A stretch of DNA of 64,000 nucleotides from Rheum nobile. Its lineage: Eukaryota; Streptophyta; Magnoliopsida; Caryophyllales; Polygonaceae. The notes below the pieces were generated by a model that worked only from the letters and a program-made list of their open reading frames with translations, was not told the origin of the DNA and made no database searches. Shown here piece by piece: positions 45,083 to 55,355 of the stretch. The stretch spans positions 1,550,001 to 1,614,000 of the forward strand of contig WOAB01000093.1 of the NCBI GenBank assembly GCA_027886185.1, written 5' to 3'. Position 1 is the stretch's first letter. Each line of letters begins with the position of its first letter. The translations under genes and the position numbers were made by a program.

Positions 45083-48000
45083 TTAGGTCGAGAATAACTC
45101 GGGAAAACGCCTGAGCATATCTGACTCGGTTTCCCACGTCTCCCAAGTAACTTCTTCGGTCCCTGACTTGGACCACAGCACTCGTACCAAAGGTACGATC
45201 TTGTTGCGCAAATGCTTCTCCCGACGCTCCAAAATGCGCACGGGCAACTCTTCATAAGTACCATTAGCTTGAATCTCGATGTCCTCGTAGCTAAGTACAT
45301 GAGACTCATCTGGTACATACTTTCTTAGTAAAGACACGTGGAACACATTATGCATCGGGTGAGCCGATGGCGGCAACGCCAAGCGGTACGCTAGAGATCC
45401 CACTCTATCCAAAATCTCGAATGGTCCCACGTAGCGAGGGTTAAGCTTCCCACGCTTACCAAATCTGAAAACTCCTTTGGATGGCGATACCTTGACAAAA
45501 ACCTTGTCACCGACCTCGAACTCGACAGTCCTGCGCTTCCGATCTGCGTAGGACTTCTGTCGACTCTGAGCGGTCAACATTCTTTGTCTGATCAAAGCAA
45601 TGTCTGAAGCCGTCCTTTCGACCAACTCTGGTCCAAGCAGAATTTTGTCGGCATTATCGTCCCAACAAATCGGAGATCTGCATCTGCGACCATACAAAGC
45701 TTCAAACGGAGCCATCTTGATTATAGCATGCCAGCTATTGTTGTACGTGACCTCAATCAGACTCAAGTTGTCCTCCCAGCTAGTCGGACGATCGAGCACA
45801 CAAGCTCTAAGCATATCCTCTAGAGTCTGGATGGTCCTTTCAGACTGGCCATCTGTCTGAGGATGAAACGCTGTACTGAACCTCAACTCGGTTCCCATAG
45901 CCTTATGAAGTTCCTTCCAGAATCTTGACATGAAACGGCCATCTCGGTCCGATACAATGGTCTTAGGAATGCCATGTAAGCGGACAATCTCCTTCTGGTA
46001 AACTTCGGCTAGCTTCTGGGTTTCCCATGTGGTCTTGATGGCTATGAAATGAGCACTCTTCGTAAGCCTATCCATAATTACCCAGATAGCATCTCTCTGA
46101 CTTCGAGTCTTGGGTAGCCCAGTGACGAAGTCCATGGAAATGTCCTCCCATTTCCATTCTGGCACGGGGAGAGGTAGCATCTCACCACCTGGTCTGCGGT
46201 GTTCGATCTTGACTTTTTGGCAAGTTAAGCACTTTGCCACAAAGTCTGCTACGTCCCACTTCATGTTTGGCCACCAAAACTTCTTCCTGAGATCTTTGTA
46301 CATCTTGCTAGAGCCAGGATGCACAGAATAAGCAGATGAATGAGCTTCTCTCATCACCAACTGACGAAGACCTTCTGTGTCAGGCACACAGATCCGATCC
46401 TGAAACCAAAGTGATCCATCATCCTGAACCACAAAACTGGGAGCTTTCCCATCCATCACTTCACTGCTTAACTTTACCAAGATGATGTCATCGACTTGCT
46501 TTTCTTTGATTTGATCCAGCAGTGTAGCCTGAATCTCCATCATACTCAGGTACCCTCTACGCTGGTCATACAAGACTTCAATGTCGCATGACTCTTGGTT
46601 TAGCTTGGTCTGAGCAGTAAGTAGAGCAACCACAGTCTCGTGCGTTATCTTCCGGCTTAGTGCATCAGCTACTACATTAGCCTTGCTCGGATGATACAAC
46701 AACTCCATGTCGTAGTCCTTGAGCAACTCTAGCCAGCGGCGTTGTCTCATATTTAACTCCTTCTGAGTAAATATATACTTGAGACTTTTGTGGTCAGTGA
46801 AGACTTGGCATCTTATACCGTAGAGGTAATGCCTCCAAATCTTCAGCGCAAATACAACCGCTGCTAACTCAAGATCGTGGGTCGGATAGTTTTCTTCGTA
46901 AGTCTTGAGTTGTCTAGATGCGTAAGCAATGACTCTGCCCCTTTGCATCAAAACACAACCAAGACCACACTTGGAAGCATCACTATAGACCACATAATTG
47001 TCATTCCCCTCTGGGAGTGCTAACACGGGTGCCGAGGTCAACCGTCGCTTCAACTCCTGGAAACTGACCTCGCACTTGTCATTCCAGACAAACTTCTTAT
47101 GGACTTTGCGGAGTAGATTGGTCATAGGTAGAGCGATCTTTGAAAATCCTTCTACGAACCTTCTATAATACCCGGCAAGTCCAAGAAAGCTGCGTACCTC
47201 CTTCACGCTCTGGGGCTATGTCCATTTGGCCACCGCTTCAATCTTTTGGGGATCAACCATAACCCCATTTTTATTGATCACGTGGCCTAAGAAAGCCACC
47301 TCTTTCATCCAGAATTCACATTTAGACAATTTAGCATAAAGCTGATGCTGTCTAAGGATCGACAAGGAAATCCGTAGATGTTCCTCGTGGACTTCTTCAT
47401 TCGGAGAATAGATCAAGATGTCGTCGATGAAAACTACCACGAACTTATCCAAGTACTGGTGAAAACATCGGTTCATCAAATCCATAAAGACAGCTGGAGC
47501 ATTTGTAAGCCCAAAAGGCATTACTACGAACTCGTAATGACCATATCTGGTCCTAAACGCAGTTCTAGGAATGTCCTGCTCACGAATCCTGAGTTGATGA
47601 TATCCAGATCTTAAGTCGATCTTGGAGAAAACCTTTGCTCCCTGCAATTGGTCCAACAAGTCATCAATCCTAGGCAAAGGATACTTGTTCTTGATCGTCA
47701 CCTTGTTCAACTCTCGATAGTCGATACAAAGTCGGAACGATCCGTCCTTCTTTTTGACGAATAATACCGGAGCACCCCACGGCGATGCACTCGGCCTGAC
47801 ATAACCTTTATCAAGAAGATCTTCAAGTTGATTCTTCAATTCTTGCATCTCAGCCGGAGCCATCCGATACGGTGATTTGGAAATCGGCGCCGTACCAGGC
47901 TCGAGATCAATTGAAAACTCTACGTCGCGGTTCGGGGGTAATCCATGAATTTCTTCCGGAAAGACATCCGAAAATTCCCTAACTACAGGAATATCAAGAA

Positions 48001-48403
48001 CCTCAGGTCCATCCCTCTCGGGCGAATCCAAGTAGCAAAGGTACCCGACACATCCTTGTCGCAGTAGCTTAAACGCAGTCATCGCATTGATCAGCTTGCC
48101 GTTATCAGCGTCATTTCGACCTTTGAACTTGCACACGAATTGGCCCCCGGATGACACCGTCACCGTTCTTGAATTGAAGTCGATCACCGCCTTGTGACGC
48201 GTCAGCCAATCCATACCGAGAATAATGTCATATGGAGCCATGGCTATGCAGATTAAATCTGCCTCGAATTCCTTACCCTGAATGGTAATCGAAAAGTCGG
48301 ACAAATGCTTGGTTCCCACCAAACGTTCTCCATTAGGAAGATTAACGACGAAAGGGTCGCACGAATCATTGCACACTAAGTCTAACTTGCTAACACAGCT
48401 ATC
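45083..48403 (-). pseudogene. Tekay pol: protease end, RT, RNase H, integrase, chromodomain (one internal stop)
   Basis: The frame is continuous except for TAG at 47216-47218 in RT. Upstream, another TAG (48404-48406) separates it from gag-protease. RT (about 47250-47800) has LPRIDDLLDQL, IDLRSGYHQ, MPFGLTNAP and the FIDD catalytic block. RNase H starts with VYSDASKCGLG (about 47000). Integrase has the HHCC finger (about 46230-46330) and core with MDFVTGLP, SDRDGRF and the QSERTIQTLE Glu. The last 55 residues form a chromodomain of the Tekay type (ILERREKHLRNK, WETWETESDM). The internal stops are each one transition from a sense codon, so only a few changes inactivate it. Confidence 0.93.
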
Positions 48404-48406
48404 CTA

Positions 48407-49863
48407 AATAAAGGAATGCGTAGCACCAGAATCAAACAGAATGCACACTAAAGTAGAGTGAAGGTATAGAGTACCTTGAGCAATTGGAGCGTTGGGTCCA
48501 TCTGCCTCACGCATCTCGTACAAGCGTTGGCCCTGACTTCCAGAAACAGCTGGGGCCTTTCCCCTGTTCTGAGCAGTCGTCTGCACTGAAGGGCTAGGAG
48601 TCTCGGCAGGCTTAAACCTAGGTCGGTTGCTCTGATGAACTGACCCTTGCTGCGACTCTACTCCCTTCTGCTTCCCCTGCTTGTAGAACTTTTGCAGATG
48701 ACCATCACGTCCACACCCAAAGCATGGCCTCCTCTCCTTCCGACACTCAGTGCTCTTGTGCCCAGCAGTACCACAGTTATAACACTGAACTGTACTCTGG
48801 GTCTGCCCTGACTGCTGAGTCAATCCCCCTTGCGTCATCTCCGTCTTAGCTCGGCCGGACTTGGCGAAGTTAGACGGTAGCGCAGGGCGCTTAAAACCAC
48901 CTCCCTGGTTCTGATTCTGCATTGACTTTTGTCGGTTGCGCCTCTTGGTCGACTCCTCGAGAGTTACCTCCAGTTTATAGGCACAATCCACATACTGCTC
49001 CAAGGTAGAGCATGTGTGGTGCACCATTAATGGCTTGATATCCGGGTTCATCCACTCGTGGAAGTACCAGATGTTTTGAGCCTCGTTGGTGATCTCGGCA
49101 GTGGCGTACTGTAGAAGATGGTTGAACTTAGATGCCAACTCGGTCACTCTCAGACCATCAGTCTGAGGGTACAAGAACTCTTTATGCTTCTCCTCTCTCA
49201 TAGCACGAGAGAAAAAGCGATCAACCATCTTGGTCTTGAACATCGACCAAGTCAACACTGGGCTCTCAGCCAAACCAGTGTTCTCCCATCACTCGCTAGC
49301 CTCCTCCTTCAGCTGAAGAGAAGCGATATGGACCTTCTCGGCCTCCGTACACTCCACGTTCCTGAACAGCCTCTCCATATGGGAGAACCAATGAGTCACT
49401 GCCACTGGCTCCCTTTTCCCGTTATAGCAGTCGGGTCTCATGGAAGTAATGGTCTTAAGAGCGCGACCATAGCTGTCCCTCGCCCTAACGGCAGTCTCCT
49501 GAATCACAGGGTTTCTGGGTTCCACAACATCAGGAACCGCTGCGTGAGTAGGCACTTCTTGTGCTTGAGGCGCACTTGGTCTCAACACATCTGCAATTGC
49601 CTGCATCACGATCCCACGGATCGCCTCAACAGCTGCAGCGTCGGCGCCTGGGTCTGATCCTGACCTTCACGCCTCTGCTGGACGCGAGACTCAGACTCGT
49701 GTTCATCCTGAACACCTCTTCCTGCTGGCCTGGGATTTTGGCTAGTCCCAGCACCGGCTCGAGTCGAGTTTCTCGTGCTTCTTGGGTTCACCATCTGTTT
49801 GCCGATCCAATTCCAAACATTCAATACATTAATATTATGCAACATACTTATGCAATATATCAA
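48407..49863 (-). pseudogene. Tekay gag and protease start, with one stop and one frameshift
   Basis: Main frame 49609-48407, interrupted by TGA at 49289-49291 (one base from TGG). The N-terminus continues in another frame from 49863 after a frameshift near 49607. Gag core blocks are in 48980-49480, a basic linker follows, then two CCHC knuckles around 48690-48785. The first is complete (CYNCGTAGHKSTEC); the second has Tyr in place of the last Cys. Protease begins with FDSGATHSF just before the stop at 48404. Confidence 0.9.
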
Positions 49864-50497
49864 TGTAAATAAATCACTCAGAATAGATCAACTTGGCATT
49901 TTATAGATGAACCTTCGAATTCTTACACAAGTTACACATAAGTTTATCATTCGAGCATTCGGACGACATTGCTCGAAGATATAAGTGTTTCTCATAGTAC
50001 TTGCCACAATACTGAAATATTACACAAAGTAAAACTTGGAATACTAAGAAACGAACTACTACGATAGGCAACACCACTCCTCCTCAAGGCGTTCCAAAAC
50101 GTCTCCCATACGACTGGCTACTCGTGCATGGTCTCTTCGGGCTAGGCTCACCATCGAGTTCTGGCGATGGGTTTCGCACCCTGCTTGACCCTGAAGCACA
50201 TAGTCCTAGCTCATTCATGGTAAAGTATGGGTCGTCCATGACTGGTCCTCCTATTCCAGCCCTCCTCTGAGTACTGGCGATCAGCTCATCCCTCTGACGC
50301 TGCTGTTCTGCGGAGATTACCTCGCTCTGGCGGAGAATCTCCTGCAGCTCGGATTCCGACCTCCATCTCCTTGGAGTAGGGATAGGCTGAGATTCCCTGT
50401 CACTTCTCCTAATACCGTACTCGGTATACAGTGCCTCTCAATCAGCTTCTGACATGGGTGCGTACTCTGGCACTGGTGACAATCCTGTACCGGGCTC
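49864..50497 (-). pseudogene. Continuation of the G leader ORF (broken) and spacer before gag
   Basis: Past the stop at 50498-50500 the same minus-strand frame stays open, except for a second stop near 50445, down to about 50050. It encodes an Arg/Glu/Gln-rich helical stretch. Both stops are one C-to-T change from CAG or CGA. The original leader protein was probably about 320 residues. From about 49864 to 50050 nothing is recognised. Confidence 0.55.
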
Positions 50498-51010
50498 CTA
50501 AATCTGCCCTCCAAGGTCCAACTCTGGATCCTCTTCTGGATCATCCTCGATGGGATCCTCATCCTCGGGATCATCCTCGATGGGATCTTCATCCTCGGGA
50601 TCATCCTCGATGGGATCTTCATACTCGGAATCATCCTCGATCATATCCTCGTCCTCGACAGGATCTACCTCCAGCATCTCCTCTTCCTCGTCTTCGTACT
50701 CGATCTCCTCTGGAATTGGTCCCAATAGAAAGTCGTCTTGGTAAACCCCTTGTTCGTACCTTGATAACTCATCTTCCTGCTCCCATTCCCGTACTTCCTC
50801 CACCCTTGGTGGCGGCACAGGTGCAGGTCTAGGGACCATAGCATTCCTGGCTACAAGGACAACTGACTCGGGGAGAACGTGCTTGACGTCTTCGGGTGGG
50901 CTACTCGGGCCTCCAACCTCGAAACATCGCGGAGGTAACGGAAAATCTAGCCTCGGCTGATCCGACTTTGCGTCTTCCGACCCCCTACCAATAGAAAAGC
51001 AGACACCCAT
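50498..51010 (-). CDS. Acidic-repeat leader ORF upstream of gag in element G
   Basis: 170 codons from an ATG at 51010. The first two thirds are Pro- and Glu-rich. The last third (50515-50650) is very acidic with tandem copies of a ten-residue unit of the type EDPIEDDPED, from a 30-bp DNA repeat. It lies between PBS and gag, where a Tekay element normally has an untranslated leader. Element A keeps an eroded version of the same acidic region. I know no function; an Ogre-like ORF1 position is the closest parallel, without sequence similarity that I can see. Confidence 0.65.
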   Translation of the reverse strand: MGVCFSIGRGSEDAKSDQPRLDFPLPPRCFEVGGPSSPPEDVKHVLPESVVLVARNAMVPRPAPVPPPRVEEVREWEQEDELSRYEQGVYQDDFLLGPIPEEIEYEDEEEEMLEVDPVEDEDMIEDDSEYEDPIEDDPEDEDPIEDDPEDEDPIEDDPEEDPELDLGGQI

Positions 51011-51202
51011 CCTATCGAACAATAAGGGAGGAATTAGTCTTTCTAGACATAGAAGCAAGCTTACTATATCAGACTATAAAGAAGACATGACTATGAACGG
51101 TGTTTTTAAATTCTTTTCAGAATGAAAATTCAGAGCTCTTTTTAAAGCATTTCGAAAACGGATAAAGGGTTTATAAAAATTCCAAACCCATTTTAAAAAC
51201 TT

Positions 51203-51217
51203 TTGGCTCTGATACCA
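51203..51217 (-). other. Primer-binding site of element G (initiator tRNA-Met)
   Basis: The minus strand reads TGGTATCAGAGCCA, a full match to the usual tRNA-Met PBS, a few bases from the LTR border at 51222. Confidence 0.92.
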
Positions 51218-51221
51218 CAAC

Positions 51222-53613
51222 TGTAACACCCCCAAAACTTAACCCTTTTGGAAAGGTATTACCGCCAGTGACCCCAGTGTTCCTTACCGAGATCACCCGA
51301 GGCTTTACCATATAAATACAATTTAAGAAATGCGATTGATACACAATGATCAAGCATTAAATTCCAAAACATAACATTGTCGAGGAAACAAGAGTTACGG
51401 GATTACAACCCAATCCCGAATAGGTCAAAACATAGTTTACACCAAACACAGCGGAAGACTAAGAAAGTATTTTACAATCGGAGTTATTGTCCAAAGGATC
51501 ATAACCTGATTAAAGAAATAATTAAAACATTCAAAAACCACCGCCGACTCCATAGTCCTTCTAATCTTCTGAGCTACTTCTTAACTGATGTGTCGAATCA
51601 AACGGGTGACACCAGCCAACCATACAAGGGAAAAAATATTGGTTGGTTAGTCTAAATGAATAGACTAGCAAGGGTATAAAGCAGACTGGTTCGAAGCAGT
51701 CATATTAGGTTAGACTCATCGCTTCTCGGATAATAACCGATAACGGTAGTCAACCATCATATTCCTACTGGAATAAACAGGAGATATGCACAAGAGAAGA
51801 TTCTGGAAGACTGAATCTTCACAGAAATCGACTCGAAAGAAGACTCCAACGGAAATGAGTCTTTAAGGAAGTAATGACAAATCTGGAAAGTTACAGAATC
51901 ATTCAACAATGATTTAAAACTGACTGAGATGCTTCGGTTCACGACCAACCTCATCGCCTACAGCGAATCCAGATTGGAAAGAGAACGTACTACATTCAAG
52001 TCAAGATGAGTTTTTCCTAGCTGCACTGAACTTAGCTGCACTACTCGCCCAAGGTGTATTAATTATGTGCGTCAAGGTAGCACTTATCTGATTTATGTTT
52101 CAAAAACACACATCACGTTATAGACTCTTACATGTGTACCCCACCAATGGGACGACACATCTTAGTATACGTTTCGTCGAGAGTGACGTATACCGAAAGG
52201 TTTGTGACACCAACTAAGTGTCCTGTCTCTACACACATGTGTAAGAGACCGATCATGATCATAGAATAGTACCAGATGGGGACGAGCCATCCCGATACCA
52301 GATTGTAAAGAAACGACTGGACAGAGTCCGAGTAACATTCCTATCTAACCGTGCTAACTAAACAGTTACAGCACCACAACATTTACAGGATAAATCCACA
52401 TAAAGGCCCGAAAGGCGATCACAGATAATAGCATTGTTCTAACAGATATACAACCTATTATATGATTTTCAAAACAGTTTATCAAAACCGTTTCCAGACA
52501 AACAGAATATTCATTCCAAATTAATTACTCAGATAAACTACTGATAATTAATGTAAATATGAAACGAAAGAGCAAGAGCGAACCGCCACTTGCCTTACTC
52601 CGCAGAATAGTCTAAAGACGTCACTGGATTCCGGGCTCGACACGGTATAGTTCCGACAGCACAACAACCTTCGAGTCGACCCATAAAAGGAACCCTAAGT
52701 TAGATCCGACATAAACAGTACGAATCTAAACACGGCGAAAGAACATGAAAGGAAAGACGCCACGACGACAACTGACCAAGCCAAAGCCACGAAGGCGTTC
52801 TGGGCACTGGCGGCGGTCGCCGTATTCATCACGGCGGTCGCCGTGACGAACTCAGACAACACAGAACGAGAGAAAACTCACCCCAAAACACGAGCGGTTC
52901 GGCCTCCTTCGACTTGCTTTGGCTTCTAACCTCCAAGGCTAACCAAAAGCTTCACAAAGGCACTCAGGAACCACACCAAAGCAACACCGGCGAGACCTTC
53001 AAATTCCGGCGAAAACACAACTCCGGCGAGAGGCGAATTTGGCAGCGATTCGGGGTTGTAGATGACCCAAAACCCATGTCCAAGCTCATCTATTTATAGG
53101 CAAACCCCAAGGAGTGATCTGCAAACCCTCAGACGCGGCAAATGACGCAACGGCGCGCCTCGAACGACACCGGCGACCAACATGCAATGTTCACTGGACA
53201 ATTACGTCGGTCGCCGTGATTTTGCCTGCGGCGGGCACGCGGCGGTCGCCGTAAATGCGGCGGTCGCCGTCGTTAGGCCTGTCACGGCCAGCTAGAAGCT
53301 GACACGCTGACATCTCGGGCCCAACCACGGCGGTCGCCGTTTCTGAACGGCGGTCGCCGTTTCCCCCTTTTCCCGCCCATTCGGCTTTGAACGAGCTTGA
53401 CGAAAAAACCAGGATAAAAATTATCGTACGCGAACGACAATTAAACTCCAAGGCACCTTGTCTGTATATTATTTCACAGAGAAAAAATATTACAGATACA
53501 GAGCACATTACAGAATGTCTCAAGCTACCTGAATTAAATCCGACGTACACAACGGGTACTCGAAAAAATTCCATAATTCCCAAAATAACCTTACAAAAAT
53601 ACGGGGTATCACA
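51222..53613 (-). repeat. 5' LTR of element G, 2392 bp
   Basis: TGTAACACCCCC to GGGGTATCACA on plus. TATAAATA on minus at 53091-53098. GGCGGTCGCCG-type motifs cluster at 53205-53360 (upstream of the TATA box in transcription sense) and at 52808-52850 (downstream). Followed by CCATC (53614-53618). Confidence 0.95.
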
Positions 53614-53868
53614 CCATCAACGTTGGTGTGGGTTGGGCATGCGCAACGCGTTGCATGGCCTAGAACTGGGCAACTTGGCGCCTAAGCTCTTGGATCCCGC
53701 GTTGTTCCTCCGAGAGCTCCAGAATGGGGTCTTGTTGGGGAGGATTGGCGAGTGGGATCACTTCATGTTTCGCGATGTTCTACTGTGGTGGGTGGTTGTT
53801 GCCATCTCCTTGGACATTCCCACCGGTGGGTGCCGTGAGGCTACCTATCACAATATGACCAGACATCG
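53614..53868 (-). pseudogene. Gag of element E, part 1 (N-terminus)
   Basis: Begins at an ATG at 53868 and reads leftwards with two TAG codons, each one transition from CAG, through a Pro/Gln/Glu-rich stretch. It joins part 2 at 31050 in frame once element G and one CCATC copy are removed. Confidence 0.75.
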
Positions 53869-54685
53869 CGAGTAAAAACGAACAAAAGACAATACAAAAC
53901 CAAAGAACAAGTAAGCACTCAATAAGTAATAGTTGTTCACGTAGGAGGGCACGTTCTTTTGGCCGTGAGGGCGGCTAAAGGCAAGCAAAGCAAGTGTGAT
54001 ATGCAAGCACAAAAGCAAACGAAACCAAAGAAAGAAGTCCTAACCTCTTGCGTAAACAACGCGTACACACAAGACACACCTCAAGTGTGACACTAGATGG
54101 TGGAAAGATGAAGAAGATGAGCCTAGCCGTTGAGGAAAGAAGGTTGCCTTATTTTGGCTTTCCTTCTTTTTTTTTGTTTTTGAATGTCGCGTTCTTTTTT
54201 TTTTTTTTGAAATGCGACTTTGATTTATTTTATTTTTTTGAATTTGAATTTGAAATTCAAATCTGAGATCTTAGTCTTTGATTGAAAATCGGATAAGAAT
54301 TAAATGAAACAAAATAAAAATAAACGGCTAAGTAACTTATGGAAAGAAATCGCGAGATTTACGCGATAGGAGAGAGAAGATTTAATGCAGATTTATGACG
54401 GTCAACACAAGAAAATATGGCAAGATATGTTGGCGAAATTCACACGATTAATTAAGAAGATCTTTCAATTAATTATGCCGATTTCATGCAAAGCAAATCA
54501 CACAATTTTTGCGGGGTGATCAAGCAATTATCGGCCAAAAGATTCTCTTGTAGAAATCGATTGGACAAGCATGTGTTTGAAGAGAGAAAAAAAAGTGTGA
54601 CAAACGCGGAAGGAAGGATGATGGGGGAGAAAGAAAAAAAAACCGTGAACAAATGAGAACTTGACAAACGACTTACAAGATCAAA
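53869..54685 (-). other. Leader of element E
   Basis: Between PBS and gag. Contains long T runs on plus (54166-54240) and AT-rich repeats. No ORF is supported on either strand. Confidence 0.6.
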
Positions 54686-54698
54686 GGCTTTGATGCCA
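54686..54698 (-). other. Primer-binding site of element E (decayed tRNA-Met type)
   Basis: The minus strand reads TGGCATCAAAGCC, two transitions away from TGGTATCAGAGCC, two bases from the LTR border. Confidence 0.7.
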
Positions 54699-54700
54699 GT

Positions 54701-55355
54701 TGATGCGTTCCTGCTTGTGATTGTCGGATCGATGACCTTGGTGGGAAGTCGCGTGAGTCACTTCAGTGATAGGATGAGTGGAACGCGTCGTGTGAGTGGA
54801 ATAACGCGGTGTTGATGGGTACTCGAGAGATGAGCGAAGGCCGTAGCGTCGGCAGCGGAGGAATGGGGATGAGAAGTAAGAGAGGTGTTTGACGTCAGAT
54901 CTAAGGATGGAGGCAAATGGCTCTCGACAAAAGCTTAGATTAAATTATGACGTAACCTAGTACAGAAGGTCGAGATGACATTTTATAGTACATAGCGGGA
55001 CTCGGATGAGCTGAGTCTCGCTTAATGGGCTAGCCCACGCGACACGCGTGGAACACACGCCCCAAAAGAAATAACTAAAATAATTAATGTTCAGAATATT
55101 GCAATCAATTCAGAAGATCGCGTTCAATGGATGGTTGAGAGGAGATTGACAGAGAACGCGTTCTCTGGACTTGGTTGAAGGCATTTGAGAGAGAACGCGG
55201 TCTCCTGTGTTCCTTGGCTAGCGACGACGCGGACAACCATGGATTGTGTCGCGTTGACGATGGCTTTGGCGCGCGATCTTGTTATTGGCCCTTCTGAGCG
55301 AATGCTCATAGCTTCCTCTTCCTCGGTGGCCGTCATGGTGGGCAGGAGCGCATCA
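54701..55355 (-). repeat. 5' LTR of element E, 655 bp
   Basis: The ends TGATGCGTTCCTGC and GCAGGAGCGCATCA form a 14-bp inverted repeat with one mismatch, ending TG...CA. A TATA box on minus lies at 54981-54987. GAGTA (55356-55360) follows and occurs intact in the empty-site copy at 26418-26422. No partner LTR is in the window. Confidence 0.85.

Larger units (their letters stand above)
31056..53613 (-). mobile_element. Element G: Tekay-lineage chromovirus, nearly complete, interrupted by element F
   Basis: The LTRs are 51222-53613 and 31056-32730 plus 44330-45046; both total 2392 bp. The target duplication CCATC is perfect (31051-31055 and 53614-53618). The tRNA-Met-type PBS, gag with zinc knuckles, protease, RT, RNase H, integrase and a C-terminal chromodomain follow in that order on the minus strand. 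An additional acidic ORF precedes gag. Three single-base stops and one frameshift disable gag-pol. The Athila element F lies in the left LTR. Without F the element is about 11.0 kb. Confidence 0.95.
27362..55355 (-). mobile_element. Element E: truncated Ty3/gypsy element (gag plus 5' LTR only), host of nested insertions
   Basis: On the minus strand from the right come an LTR (54701-55355), a PBS, a leader, and one gag gene split into three parts by a Tekay element (31056-53613) and a solo LTR (27567-29950). Removing each insert and one copy of its 5-bp duplication rejoins gag in frame on both occasions. The element ends abruptly at 27361/27362 inside gag, where it is fused to the duplicated flank; protease, pol and the 3' LTR are gone. 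The tRNA-Met-like PBS and the gag type suggest a chromovirus, but without pol the lineage is uncertain. Confidence 0.85.
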
